Below, piece by piece: positions 1 through 10,204 of a DNA stretch of 64,000 nucleotides. The stretch is from positions 61,482 to 125,481 of the forward strand of contig JAIPBT010000004.1 of assembly GCA_021738565.1 (NCBI GenBank), given 5' to 3'. This stretch comes from Bacteroidales bacterium (lineage in GTDB: Bacteria > Bacteroidota > Bacteroidia > Bacteroidales > GCA-2748055). Within the stretch, counting starts at the first letter, position 1. Each line of letters starts with the position of its first letter. The notes beneath the pieces were generated by a model. That model was not told where the DNA came from. It did no database searches and saw only the letters and a list, made by a program, of their open reading frames with translations. A program made the translations under genes and the position numbers.

Positions 1-61
1 GAAATTTTATGTTTTTAAGGTGTCTGTCAATCAGTTGTTGTGCTTCATTCAGTGTATACAT
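1..61 (-). CDS. N-terminus of a truncated CDS running off the window, possibly polyprenyl synthetase
   Basis: Reverse complement reads MYTLNEAQQLIDRHLKNIKF from an ATG at 61; resembles the N-terminus of Bacteroidetes polyprenyl synthetases (MYTxxELQxxI...). Confidence 0.4.
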   Translation of the reverse strand, partial: MYTLNEAQQLIDRHLKNIKF

Positions 62-270
62 GGTATCATGAATTGGTTTTGTGAAATCAGTCAAATGAGA
101 AATCTAAGGTAGCTTCATTTTTTACCTGTGCCAAAAAATGAATGCTGTTTTACATCAATAAATACAGCTGTTTCACAGTTATAAGAATGGCACAAACCTT
201 GATATTGAGAACAACTGAGACAAGAAATTGTCTTATTATCATTAAATTTGGACCTTTAAATTCATACAAT

Positions 271-1737
271 ATGAGAAAAAGAAGAATTAGATTACAATCT
301 GCATTTTTAGGAATGTTGTATTTCAGCGCTTTATCATACGGACAGGGATATGAAATAGAATTGAATGCCCCTGATTTTGCGAACAAGCAAGTCATTCTTG
401 CCGAATATTTCACCACCAGGATGATCCCTAAAGACACCATAATATTAAATTCTTCAGGCACCGGAGTGTTTAAAGGAGAAAAACCATTTGATGGTGGATT
501 GTATGTAATGTTTTTTGATCAGAACAATTATTTCGATTTTATGATCAACAGGGATCAATTTTTCAGCATAACCACCAACGCAAGTGACTTCGTAAAAAAG
601 ACCACTTTCACCGGATCAGTGGATAACAAAGGTTTTTATAAATACAAAAATTTTCTGGCGAAAAGAAGAGGAAAGCAGGAAAGCTATATAAAACAGTTGG
701 CTGAAGCCAAAACAGTTTCTGATTCCAGCTGGATATCAAGCATGATGGAAAAACTCAATGATGAAATCTCCCAGTATGTGGATATGATGATCTTTGATTA
801 CAAGGGTACGTTCTTTGCAACTTTTTTGATGGCAATGAGGGATAATACTGCTCCTGAATCAATTCTGAAAGGCACACAGAAGCAAAAGGATTCAATCCGT
901 TATGCCTTTTATAAGAACCACTATTTCGACAATTTTAATGTGGGTGATATTCGCCTTCTTCATACGCCACTCTATGATGCCAAAATTAAAAATTACATCA
1001 ATAAAGTTGTCCCCTCGCATCCTGATTCGCTAATTGCTGCAGTGGATTTTCTAATTGAAAGATCCAGGGCCAATGAGGCGATCTTCAGATATATGTTGAT
1101 CACGCTGTTCAATAATTTTGCGGAAAGCAAAATAATGGGTATGGACAAAGTATATTTTCATATCGCTAAAAAATATTACATACCTGAAGCTCACTGGAGT
1201 GACAAAGAATACATTGAAAAGCTCAAGGAGAATCTCGAAAAAAGCAAACACACATTCATTGGTGAAATTGCTCCGGATTTTGAATTAAGGGGACTGCCTA
1301 AAGAACATATCCATATGGCTGAAATGGACCAGCAAATCAAAGAGGATCCGCATGTGGGATATACTTTCAGTCTGTCAGACATAGATGCTGAATATACAAT
1401 TCTGTACTTCTGGGAAGCAGATTGCGGACACTGCCAAAAATCCACACCAAAATTATACGAAGTTTTTAAAAAATATAAGGACAAAGGACTGGAAGTACTC
1501 TCCATTCATGTCATAAATTCTGTTGAAGGAAAAGTTAAATGGATAGACTTTCTAAATGAGCATGAATTATATGACTGGACCAATTGCTGGAGTCCCTATG
1601 ACAATAATTTCAGGGTCCTTTACAACCTGACCAGCTTCCCTTATTTATTGCTGTTGGATAAAGATAAAAGGATCATTGCCAAGCGACTGGCTCCTGAACA
1701 GATAGATGACATGCTGGAAAAGCTGACCAAAGATTAG
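271..1737 (+). CDS. TlpA-like thioredoxin-fold protein with N-terminal DUF4369/DUF5106-like region
   Basis: Signal-like N-terminus from ATG 271 (MRKRRIRLQSAFLGMLYFSALSYG), C-terminal thioredoxin fold with CGHC motif (WEADCGHCQKSTP). Confidence 0.8.
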   Translation: MRKRRIRLQSAFLGMLYFSALSYGQGYEIELNAPDFANKQVILAEYFTTRMIPKDTIILNSSGTGVFKGEKPFDGGLYVMFFDQNNYFDFMINRDQFFSITTNASDFVKKTTFTGSVDNKGFYKYKNFLAKRRGKQESYIKQLAEAKTVSDSSWISSMMEKLNDEISQYVDMMIFDYKGTFFATFLMAMRDNTAPESILKGTQKQKDSIRYAFYKNHYFDNFNVGDIRLLHTPLYDAKIKNYINKVVPSHPDSLIAAVDFLIERSRANEAIFRYMLITLFNNFAESKIMGMDKVYFHIAKKYYIPEAHWSDKEYIEKLKENLEKSKHTFIGEIAPDFELRGLPKEHIHMAEMDQQIKEDPHVGYTFSLSDIDAEYTILYFWEADCGHCQKSTPKLYEVFKKYKDKGLEVLSIHVINSVEGKVKWIDFLNEHELYDWTNCWSPYDNNFRVLYNLTSFPYLLLLDKDKRIIAKRLAPEQIDDMLEKLTKD

Positions 1738-1756
1738 GTACCTGTTATTTTAATCT

Positions 1757-2839
1757 ATGAAATACAATAAGATCATACTCAAATTAGAGGATGGCAACAG
1801 CTTTGAAGGATATTCATTTGGTTATGATGGCAGCACAGCCGGAGAAGTAGTATTCAATACTGCTATGACCGGTTATCCTGAAAGTCTTACTGATCCTTCC
1901 TACAGGGGACAAATACTGGTTCTTACCTATCCGATAGTGGGGAACTATGGTGTTCCCCATGATGATAAAGAAAATAACTTGTACCGTTTTTTCGAATCAC
2001 ATACATTGCACATATCAGCCCTTGTCATCAGTGATTATTCTGTTGATTATTCCCACTGGAATGCAGAAAAAAGTCTTGGAGACTGGCTTAAGGAAAATGA
2101 GATACCCGGAATTTTCGGTATTGACACGCGCATGCTTACAAAAATTCTAAGGGAAAAGGGATCCATGCTTGGGAAGGTAATTTTCGATGAACAGGAGCCA
2201 GAATGGTATGATCCGAATACGACAAACCTTGTACAGCAGGTTACGGTGGACAAAAAACAAATCTACGGCAACGGCAAACATAAGATACTTTTGCTTGACT
2301 GTGGAGTAAAATACAACATCATACGTTACCTGCTGGATAGAGATACTACGGTAATCAGGGTCCCTTACGATCACGACATATCTTCAGAGGATTATGACGG
2401 CTTGTTTGTTTCCAACGGACCTGGAGACCCTAAAATGTGTCAACCTGCCATAACAAGTCTTGCCAAAGCGTTTAATGAAGATGTTCCAATATTTGGTATT
2501 TGCCTGGGCAACCAGTTAATGGCCCTTGCGGCAGATGCCGATACCTACAAGTTAAAATACGGACACAGAAGCCATAACCAGCCTGTTTTACAGGTCGACA
2601 CCAACAGGGCCTACATAACTTCCCAGAATCATGGTTTTGCTATTGACAATGAGACACTCGGGGATGAATGGGAACCTCTTTACATCAATCTGAACGACCG
2701 TACCAATGAAGGAATGAGACATCGTAAAAAGCCATTCTTTTCCACGCAGTTCCACCCCGAAGCATCCGGCGGTCCTACTGACACAGCACACCTTTTCGAT
2801 GATTTCATAGATATGATAGAACAGTCCAGGAAGGTTTAA
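1757..2839 (+). CDS. carA: carbamoyl-phosphate synthase small subunit
   Basis: Class I glutamine amidotransferase motifs (GICLGNQLMALA, HPEASGGP) and CarA N-terminal domain (GEVVFNTAMTGYPE). Confidence 0.96.
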   Translation: MKYNKIILKLEDGNSFEGYSFGYDGSTAGEVVFNTAMTGYPESLTDPSYRGQILVLTYPIVGNYGVPHDDKENNLYRFFESHTLHISALVISDYSVDYSHWNAEKSLGDWLKENEIPGIFGIDTRMLTKILREKGSMLGKVIFDEQEPEWYDPNTTNLVQQVTVDKKQIYGNGKHKILLLDCGVKYNIIRYLLDRDTTVIRVPYDHDISSEDYDGLFVSNGPGDPKMCQPAITSLAKAFNEDVPIFGICLGNQLMALAADADTYKLKYGHRSHNQPVLQVDTNRAYITSQNHGFAIDNETLGDEWEPLYINLNDRTNEGMRHRKKPFFSTQFHPEASGGPTDTAHLFDDFIDMIEQSRKV

Positions 2840-4083
2840 CCCCTTACCTGTCCGTTTCCATATATAATATACTTAATGGTGGTCAATTCATTCAATCCCA
2901 TGGGGCCCCTAGCATGAAGCTTTTGTGTGCTTATACCGATCTCTGCTCCATAACCGAATTCAAATCCGTCTGTAAACCTTGTGGAAGCATTAACATAAAC
3001 AGCAGCAGCATCTATCATTTCAAGAAAATACTGCGCATTGCCGTAATCAGAAGTAATAATAGACTCTGAATGGGAAGATCCGTAGGTATTGATATGGGAA
3101 ACCGCTTCCTGTACCGAACCGGTTACCTTTGCACTAATGATCATGTCCAGGTACTCCGTTCCCCAGTCATCATCTGTGGCTGGTTTTGCATTTTTCAATA
3201 ATGAACAGACCCTATCATCACCGCGTATTTCTACACCAGCATCAACAAGTGCTTTTCCAATGAGAGGAATCGCCTCGTCTGCAATCGCCGAATGAACCAG
3301 CAGACTTTCTGCCGCATTGCATACTCCCGGCCTGTGGGTCTTTGAATTCACCACTATTTTCGTTGCCATTTCAAGGTCGGCAGAGGCATCTACAAAGAGG
3401 TGACAATTCCCCACACCGGTTTCAATAACCGGTACCGTGCTGTTATTTACCACTGCCTGGATAAGACCGGCTCCCCCTCTTGGTATAAGAATATCAAGGT
3501 ATTCGTTCAGCTTCATCAAGGCTACAGAACTTGCCCTGGTTGTATCTGTAATCAGCTGGATCATATCGGGATTATTTCCCATGGAATCAATTACATTTCT
3601 GAAAACAGTAACAATAGCCATGTTGGAATGAAACGCTTCCTTGCCGCCCCTCAGCACACAAACATTCCCGGTTTTAATGCACAACCCGCCAACATCTGCT
3701 GTTACATTGGGTCTGGATTCATATATTACACCGACCACACCCAGTGGAACACGTTTTTTCCCGATCATCAAACCATTCGGTCTTTTATTCATTTCAATGA
3801 CCTGTCCGACCGGGTCATCCAGGGCAGCAACCTGATTCAGGCCTTCAGCAATCCCTTCTATCCTCTTGTTATTGAGCGTAAGGCGATCCACAATGGCTCC
3901 TTCCAGTCCAATTTTGTCTGCATTTTTCAGGTCCGTTTTGTTGGCTTCAAGAATTGATGCCGATTGCTTTATCAATTCCTGTGCAACCTGTTCCAGGATA
4001 TTATTCTTGGCTATTGTATCCAGATGTGCCAATTCATACGATGCTTCTTTTGCTCTTTTCCCAATTTCAATTACTTCCTTCAT
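2836..4083 (-). CDS. proA: gamma-glutamyl phosphate reductase
   Basis: ProA signature, e.g. PLGVVGVIYESRPNVT, VNASTRFTDGFEFGYGAEIGISTQKLHARGPMGL. Confidence 0.97.
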   Translation of the reverse strand: MKEVIEIGKRAKEASYELAHLDTIAKNNILEQVAQELIKQSASILEANKTDLKNADKIGLEGAIVDRLTLNNKRIEGIAEGLNQVAALDDPVGQVIEMNKRPNGLMIGKKRVPLGVVGVIYESRPNVTADVGGLCIKTGNVCVLRGGKEAFHSNMAIVTVFRNVIDSMGNNPDMIQLITDTTRASSVALMKLNEYLDILIPRGGAGLIQAVVNNSTVPVIETGVGNCHLFVDASADLEMATKIVVNSKTHRPGVCNAAESLLVHSAIADEAIPLIGKALVDAGVEIRGDDRVCSLLKNAKPATDDDWGTEYLDMIISAKVTGSVQEAVSHINTYGSSHSESIITSDYGNAQYFLEMIDAAAVYVNASTRFTDGFEFGYGAEIGISTQKLHARGPMGLNELTTIKYIIYGNGQVRG

Positions 4084-4094
4084 AAATATTCATT

Positions 4095-4910
4095 TTAATC
4101 GGATTTTAAATCTGTTGACCTGCTCACGAAATGTGTGCCATGCTCGCTTCCATTCAATATTTCATAAATAACATTGGCATCGGTGCCGTCAGCGATCACA
4201 ACATCAATATTCTTCTGTCTGCAAAGTTCAGCGGCATCAATTTTTGAGCGCATACCGCCCGATCCCATTTCGGATTTACCCTCCGTAACAACGTCTTTTA
4301 AGTCATTCCCTGCTTTCATTACTTTTGGCACCTGTTTCGCGTCGCTGTTGGTCTTCGGATTATCAGTATACACACCATTGGTCGTGGTCAGAATTATCAG
4401 CAATCCGGCACTGACCAGTTCTGCCACCATTGCAGATAACATATCGTTATCACCAAACTCAATTTCTTCCGTTGAAACGACGTCATTCTCATTGATCACC
4501 GGTGTTACACCCATTGCAAGAAGTTTCTCGATGGCGTTTTTGGCGTTGTTTTTCCTAACCGGGTGATCAATCCCGTCACGCGTCAACAAGACCTGACCTA
4601 TGATCTGATTGTATTCTTTGAAAAATGTTTCATACATTCTCAACAGGGCAGCCTGTCCGACCGATGCCAGTGCTTGTTTTTCAATAATATCCACCGGTTC
4701 ATTTTCCATGTCAAGAATGCCAATGCCAGATCCAACTGCACCTGAAGTCACAAGAATGATTTCTCTTCCTTCGTTTCTCAATCCGGCAATGACCCGTGCA
4801 AATTTCTCCAGCCTGATCAGATTTATCTTGCCATCAGTGTGCGTAATAAGTGCTGTTCCGATCTTAATAATAATCCGTTGCTTGTTTTTCAGCAGTTCCC
4901 TGTGTTCCAT
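4095..4910 (-). CDS. proB: glutamate 5-kinase (no C-terminal PUA domain)
   Basis: Amino acid kinase motifs (IIIKIGTALIT, VTSGAVGSG, GSGGMRSKIDAA). Confidence 0.95.
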   Translation of the reverse strand: MEHRELLKNKQRIIIKIGTALITHTDGKINLIRLEKFARVIAGLRNEGREIILVTSGAVGSGIGILDMENEPVDIIEKQALASVGQAALLRMYETFFKEYNQIIGQVLLTRDGIDHPVRKNNAKNAIEKLLAMGVTPVINENDVVSTEEIEFGDNDMLSAMVAELVSAGLLIILTTTNGVYTDNPKTNSDAKQVPKVMKAGNDLKDVVTEGKSEMGSGGMRSKIDAAELCRQKNIDVVIADGTDANVIYEILNGSEHGTHFVSRSTDLKSD

Positions 4911-4949
4911 TTATACAATATTATGTTAATGTTATACTGGTTGCGCACT

Positions 4950-6308
4950 CTATTTGTGATAAAATGCCTCTTCTTTAAATGTTTTCATCTTATTTAATAC
5001 CTCTTCAGGTTCCATGATGGAAAAATGCTCTGATAAAGAAATCAACCTGTCTCTTATCATTTCTATTCCGGGATTTCCTATGCTGCCAATATGGGTGTAA
5101 TCGACACGCGGACCGGTTTTAAAAATACCTTTTTCAATTTCTTCAGCTACTTCCCTGTATGCCTCCCTGAAAGATTTCCCCTGTATTACCTTATTGTTGA
5201 CCACTTCAACAGAAAAAGCGTATTGGTACTTGTCCGCTGACAAAATATCCTCTGCAGGCAGCATATTTTCAACCATCAAATTCATCATTTTCAGACAATT
5301 TCGCAACTGCTGGAAAGAAGGAAACAACATCTCTTTTGTCAATTGAAAATCACGGTGATATCCTGAAATTAAATTGGCAGATAAACCATTCAAGGTTACA
5401 TAATTTTGTGCAATAACATTGCAATGTGCCCTGATCAATTCAAGAACGTCCGGATTTTTTTTATGTGGCATAATGCTCGAACCGGTGGTCAATTCATCAG
5501 GAAAGGAAAGGAACGAAGTGTCCTGTCCAATAAAAAAAACAATATCATTCGCAAGCCTTGACAAAGTATTTGCAAAAGCAGAAAGGCCTGATGCAATTCT
5601 GGATTCAATCCTTGATCTGTTCAGTTGAGCCGTTGCCGAACTAATCATCAATTCAGAAAATCCAAGCAAATGAGTGGTCAATTCCCTGTCTATGGGAAAG
5701 CTCGATCCGTAACCGGCTGCTGAGCCCAGCGGGTTTTTATTTATCACCTTATAAACGGCTTGAAACTCCTCCATATCATCAAGGAACCGCTCAGCATAAG
5801 CTCCAAGCCAAAGGCCAAATGAAGAAGGCATTGCTACCTGTGTATGGGTATAGCCAGGGAGAAGACAGGTCTTAAACTCATTTCCTTTTCCCAGCAGAGT
5901 GTTCATCAGATCACCTGCTTCGCTCAAAACAAGGCGCATTTCCTCTCTGAAATACAATATCATAGCAACCATCACCTGGTCGTTGCGCGATCTGCCTGTA
6001 TGAATTTTTTTGCCTGTTTCTCCTATGGTTTTTACAAGATAGCCTTCCAGGTGGCTATGAATGTCCTCATCACCAGGATCCAGTTCAAATGACTGCCCTT
6101 CAGTAACCGGGTAATAATGGAAAAGCGCATCAAATAATTCGGTCGCTTCATTTTCTGAGATAATATTCGTTTTTCCAAGCATTAAGGCATGTGCCATTGA
6201 TCCCAGCACATCGAAAGGTGCCAGTGATGCATCGAATTCACGGTCCTTACCGATTGTAAATTCAAGAATGCTGTTTGATGTTTTCTTATCTTTTTCCCAG
6301 AGCTTCAT
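4950..6308 (-). CDS. argH: argininosuccinate lyase
   Basis: GSSIMPHKKNPD signature, DEDIHSHLE, HTGRSRNDQV. Confidence 0.97.
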   Translation of the reverse strand: MKLWEKDKKTSNSILEFTIGKDREFDASLAPFDVLGSMAHALMLGKTNIISENEATELFDALFHYYPVTEGQSFELDPGDEDIHSHLEGYLVKTIGETGKKIHTGRSRNDQVMVAMILYFREEMRLVLSEAGDLMNTLLGKGNEFKTCLLPGYTHTQVAMPSSFGLWLGAYAERFLDDMEEFQAVYKVINKNPLGSAAGYGSSFPIDRELTTHLLGFSELMISSATAQLNRSRIESRIASGLSAFANTLSRLANDIVFFIGQDTSFLSFPDELTTGSSIMPHKKNPDVLELIRAHCNVIAQNYVTLNGLSANLISGYHRDFQLTKEMLFPSFQQLRNCLKMMNLMVENMLPAEDILSADKYQYAFSVEVVNNKVIQGKSFREAYREVAEEIEKGIFKTGPRVDYTHIGSIGNPGIEMIRDRLISLSEHFSIMEPEEVLNKMKTFKEEAFYHK

Positions 6309-6362
6309 TTTTCAAAATTGTTGTATGAATCTGTCGTTGCAGCAATAAATACTGCATCTCAC

Positions 6363-7412
6363 TTACAGTGGTACAGAATATATCTCATTTATTATATTGT
6401 TATACTTTTCTATGGCATCAAATAATTCATTTATAAGAATAAATTCATTTGGGCTGTGTGAGCGTGATGAATCACCTGGCCCGATCTTAACGGCCGGAAA
6501 ACTCATTAATGCCATATCGGACAATGTTTGGGAGCCGAAAGGTTTTAACCGGTATTTCTCGAATACCGAATATACCGGATGCCTATGATCCAGATATGAG
6601 CTTTTGAGACGTGTGGATCGGGGATTGATTGTGCTTGCACATGCATTCTCAAGGATATCTAATATCCTGGTATTGGAATACCTGTCGTTGCTTCTTACAT
6701 CAATTACGAATTCGCACTTTGCAGGAACAACATTGTGATTCTTACCTGCATTAATAATCGTAACATTCAATGCGGGTTCATCCAGCCATTCAGATTTCTC
6801 AGGGAACCGGAATTGCCGGATCTTCATAATGTCATCCAGTGCATTGTAGATGGCATTTATCCCTTCGTTTCTTGCAGCATGTCCGTTTGCTCCTTCGGCA
6901 ACAGCATCAATCACCATTAAACCGCGCTCTGCTATGGCAGGCTGCATCCGGGTGGGTTCTCCCACGATCCCGAATTTTATTCCGGAAAGTACAGGTAAAA
7001 CTTTAACCATTCCGTTTTTTCCACTGATTTCCTCTTCTGCCGATATGACCATTACAAGCCTATTTTTGTCTGCATTCATTAGAAATGCAGCAAGCATGGC
7101 CACCACCGAAGCTCCAGCATCATTGCTACCAAGTGCCGTGATTCGCTTATGATCTCTTTCGGGCAGGAATGGATCAGAATTCCATCCGTTCCCGGCCGGA
7201 ACTGTATCGATGTGTGAATTAAGCAGGATTTCCTTACCTCCAATATTATTATCACCTGAAATAACAAGATTGTTCTTTATCCTTCTTACTGATAATCCTT
7301 CATTTATCAGCCAGTTTTCCAGAAAATCAACCCGTGTTTTTTCCTGTTTGCTCAGGGCAGGAATAGCAAGTAGTTGAACCAGCAGGTCAATGTATTTTTC
7401 TTTATTGATCAT
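6363..7412 (-). CDS. M20 family deacylase, ArgE-like (acetyl- or succinyl-ornithine deacetylase candidate)
   Basis: M20 metallopeptidase motifs (NSHIDTVPAG, GSNDAGASV, ISAEEEISG); arginine cluster context. Confidence 0.85.
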   Translation of the reverse strand: MINKEKYIDLLVQLLAIPALSKQEKTRVDFLENWLINEGLSVRRIKNNLVISGDNNIGGKEILLNSHIDTVPAGNGWNSDPFLPERDHKRITALGSNDAGASVVAMLAAFLMNADKNRLVMVISAEEEISGKNGMVKVLPVLSGIKFGIVGEPTRMQPAIAERGLMVIDAVAEGANGHAARNEGINAIYNALDDIMKIRQFRFPEKSEWLDEPALNVTIINAGKNHNVVPAKCEFVIDVRSNDRYSNTRILDILENACASTINPRSTRLKSSYLDHRHPVYSVFEKYRLKPFGSQTLSDMALMSFPAVKIGPGDSSRSHSPNEFILINELFDAIEKYNNIINEIYSVPL

Positions 7413-8209
7413 TTCAGGTCATTGATGCCTGCATGGGATGTAATTATACCCTTTATCAGAGCAGAACTCAGACCGTAATGTTCCATTTCATTCAAGCCTG
7501 CAATTGTACATCCCATCGGGGTTGTTACTTTGTCAATCTCTTTTTCAGGATGGTTCCCTGTAGCCAATAAAATCTGTGCAGCTCCCTTGGCTGTTTGTGC
7601 TGCAATCCTACCTGCTTGCTCCGCATGAAACCCTATTTGAATCCCTCCCTGTGTCTCAGCCCTGATAAAGCGCAGAAAAAATGCAATACCACATGCTGCA
7701 AGAATGGTAGCAGCAGGCATAAGTTTTTCCTGGATAACCATGGTAGCGCCCATCAGACTGAAGATCTCTTCAACTAATTTTTCTGCAGCGCTGTGATTAC
7801 CAGAAATACATGTCATCGATTCACCAAATTCAACAGCCGTATTTGGCATGATCCGAACAACAGGCACAATTTTGTTTGACCAAATTTCCAGATCATGGAT
7901 TGAAACTGCAGATACTACACTGACCAATGTATGGATATCTTTATTAAAAAAGGGTGTTATTTCCCTGATAACTTCCTCAGCCTGAAAAGGTAATACAGCA
8001 ATTACAATAACCTCACATGCATCCACAATTTCCTTGTTGCTGGTATGGACCATCACTCCTTGTTCTTTGAAACTTTCAAGAAGAATTCCTTTTCTTCTGG
8101 TGATATGGACCTGTATGCGATTCAAATCACTGTAATTTACCAACCCTCTGGCAATGGCCCCTCCTATGTTACCCGCACCAATGATTCCAATTTTTTTCAT
8201 ACGTTTCAT
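7409..8209 (-). CDS. proC: pyrroline-5-carboxylate reductase
   Basis: IGIIGAGNIGGAIARGL Rossmann motif, VVRIMPNTAVEFGESMT, C-terminal TTPMGCTIAGLNEME. Confidence 0.93.
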   Translation of the reverse strand: MKRMKKIGIIGAGNIGGAIARGLVNYSDLNRIQVHITRRKGILLESFKEQGVMVHTSNKEIVDACEVIVIAVLPFQAEEVIREITPFFNKDIHTLVSVVSAVSIHDLEIWSNKIVPVVRIMPNTAVEFGESMTCISGNHSAAEKLVEEIFSLMGATMVIQEKLMPAATILAACGIAFFLRFIRAETQGGIQIGFHAEQAGRIAAQTAKGAAQILLATGNHPEKEIDKVTTPMGCTIAGLNEMEHYGLSSALIKGIITSHAGINDLK

Positions 8210-8384
8210 TATTTAATTGACAATGAAGAAGCAATATATTTCTTCATTTATGTATATCCATACCCTTCAACAGTGCATTACCGTTGCATGGAAATCTCTA
8301 ATTTCAAGTATTGTATCATTGAAGTGTGCGAATGGATAACATACAAAAAAATCTTAATAAAACAAATAAATCTGAGTTTACGGC

Positions 8385-9584
8385 TCAATCACGCTCTGTA
8401 TTTTTGCGGTGCCAGATCATTTGCTGATTTCCTATAAGCCTTGTAAATCCGTCGACATCGGCTGCATCCCAGCTTTTATTTTCTTCACCATAGGATGCGA
8501 TATTGTCATCCATTAGATCATATTTACTTATCACACCCACAATCGAATGGTTGTATGGCCTGAGTCTTACCGATACGGTTCCTGTAACATTTCTTTGTGA
8601 GGAGGTGAGTAAAGCCTCCATGTCTCGCATCACAGGTTCCAGAAATTGTGCTTCATGAACAAACATACCGTACCAGTTTCCTATTTGCTCTTTCCAGTAA
8701 AGCTGCCATTTGGTAAGCACATGTTTTTCAAGGGCAAGATGAGCGTCAATCAATATTCTTGCCGCCGGCGCGGAAAAACCCACGCGTCCCTTGATCCCTA
8801 TAATGGTATCCCCAACGTGCACATCCCTTCCCAAAGCATATTCAGAACCGGTTATTTCAATCTCTTTTATCAGTTCGACAGGAGTCATGGTTCTTCCATT
8901 TAAAGAGCATGGCTCTCCCTGGTTAAAACCCAATTCAACAACATCCGTGCCTGTTACAGGTTTGCCGCCGGGGAAGGCGCTTCCCGGCAATTCATTATCA
9001 CTGGTCAGGGTTTCTTTCCCTCCAATGGTGGTACCCCAAAGTCCTTTATTTATAGAATATTTCGCTTTGTTTAAATCAACCCTGATTCCATTATCAGACA
9101 GGTATTTTAACTCATTTTCCCGTGATATTTTCAATTTCCTGATGGGGGTAATCACATTTATCCCCGGTTCAATGATCCTGGCAGTCAGATCAAACCTCAC
9201 CTGGTCATTTCCTGCCGCGGTAGAGCCATGGGCAATGTTATTGAATCCATGCTTTTTCGCATGATTTATAAGTGCCATAGCCTGGAATGAGCGCTCAGAA
9301 CTTACCGAAAGGGGATAATTTCTGTTGCGAAGGGCATTCCCAAACAACAAATATTTGATACAACTGGTGTAATAATCCTCTGTAGCATCCAATACAGCAT
9401 GTGAACATGTTCCCAAATCCCGGGCATGGTTTTCAATCTGATCCAGTTCTGATCCTGAAAAACCTCCTGTATTCACAATTGCAGTATGTACTTCATAATT
9501 CATTTCCCTGGCCATATAAACGGCACAAAAAGTTGTGTCCAGACCTCCACTGAAAGCCAGCAGGACTTTTTCCTTTTTACTCAT
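8385..9584 (-). CDS. argG: argininosuccinate synthase
   Basis: LLAFSGGLDTTFC P-loop, HGSTAAGNDQVRFD, SINKGLWGTTIGG. Confidence 0.95.
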   Translation of the reverse strand: MSKKEKVLLAFSGGLDTTFCAVYMAREMNYEVHTAIVNTGGFSGSELDQIENHARDLGTCSHAVLDATEDYYTSCIKYLLFGNALRNRNYPLSVSSERSFQAMALINHAKKHGFNNIAHGSTAAGNDQVRFDLTARIIEPGINVITPIRKLKISRENELKYLSDNGIRVDLNKAKYSINKGLWGTTIGGKETLTSDNELPGSAFPGGKPVTGTDVVELGFNQGEPCSLNGRTMTPVELIKEIEITGSEYALGRDVHVGDTIIGIKGRVGFSAPAARILIDAHLALEKHVLTKWQLYWKEQIGNWYGMFVHEAQFLEPVMRDMEALLTSSQRNVTGTVSVRLRPYNHSIVGVISKYDLMDDNIASYGEENKSWDAADVDGFTRLIGNQQMIWHRKNTERD

Positions 9585-9599
9585 CTTGATTTTATTGTT

Positions 9600-10175
9600 T
9601 TATGCAGCATCTTTATCCCTGTCCCTTGAAGTACCCAGCTCAGCAGCACTTTCCCTGAGCATGCCTGTGCAAAGACAATGCGCCTTCCTTGTTCGAACAA
9701 GGATATCATAATAAGGACAGGACTCACATCCCTTCCAAAATTCCTCATCGTCGGTCAATTCTGAAAATGTAACTGGATAGTACCCCAGGCTGCTGTTGAT
9801 CTTCATTACAGCAAGACTTGTGGTCAGGCCGAATAATTTGGCATTTGGGAACAGCTCGGAGGATAATTCAAGAGCCCTTCTCTTGATCTCTCCCGCCAGT
9901 CCTGCCCCCCTGAACTCAGGGTCTACTACCAATCCACTATTAGCGACAAACCGATCATGACCCCATGATTCGATGTAACAAAATCCTGCCCAGCGGCCAT
10001 TTGCATCCACAGCGATTACAGATTTTCCTTCCAGGATCTTATCAGCTAAGTATTCCTGGCTTCTGACAGCGATTCCTGTTCCTTTAATTGCAGAGGCATC
10101 CTTTATGGCCTTTTGAATGGTGCCGACATAATCCAGATCTCCGGCTCCAGCAACATATATATTGATTTCAGTCAT
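9600..10175 (-). CDS. GNAT N-acetyltransferase of the arginine cluster, with C-terminal Cys-rich segment
   Basis: GNAT core (GLVVDPEFRGAGLAGEIKRRAL); CESC...CLC near the C-terminus; between argR and argG. Confidence 0.8.
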   Translation of the reverse strand: MTEINIYVAGAGDLDYVGTIQKAIKDASAIKGTGIAVRSQEYLADKILEGKSVIAVDANGRWAGFCYIESWGHDRFVANSGLVVDPEFRGAGLAGEIKRRALELSSELFPNAKLFGLTTSLAVMKINSSLGYYPVTFSELTDDEEFWKGCESCPYYDILVRTRKAHCLCTGMLRESAAELGTSRDRDKDAA

Positions 10176-10204
10176 TTGAATTCTTTTTACTTTCTGCTTA
10201 ATAC

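Noticed and set aside
1-61. GTGTCTGTCAAT near position 20 resembling the MITE end
   Set aside because: Lies within a plausible coding N-terminus (LIDRH codons) and lacks the rest of the element; likely coincidence.
3400-3957. 185-aa plus-strand ORF inside proA
   Set aside because: Antisense shadow of the well-supported proA frame; no recognisable domain.
8045-8437. 130-aa plus-strand ORF across the proC/argG gap
   Set aside because: Overlaps the ends of two real genes antisense; translation shows no family features.
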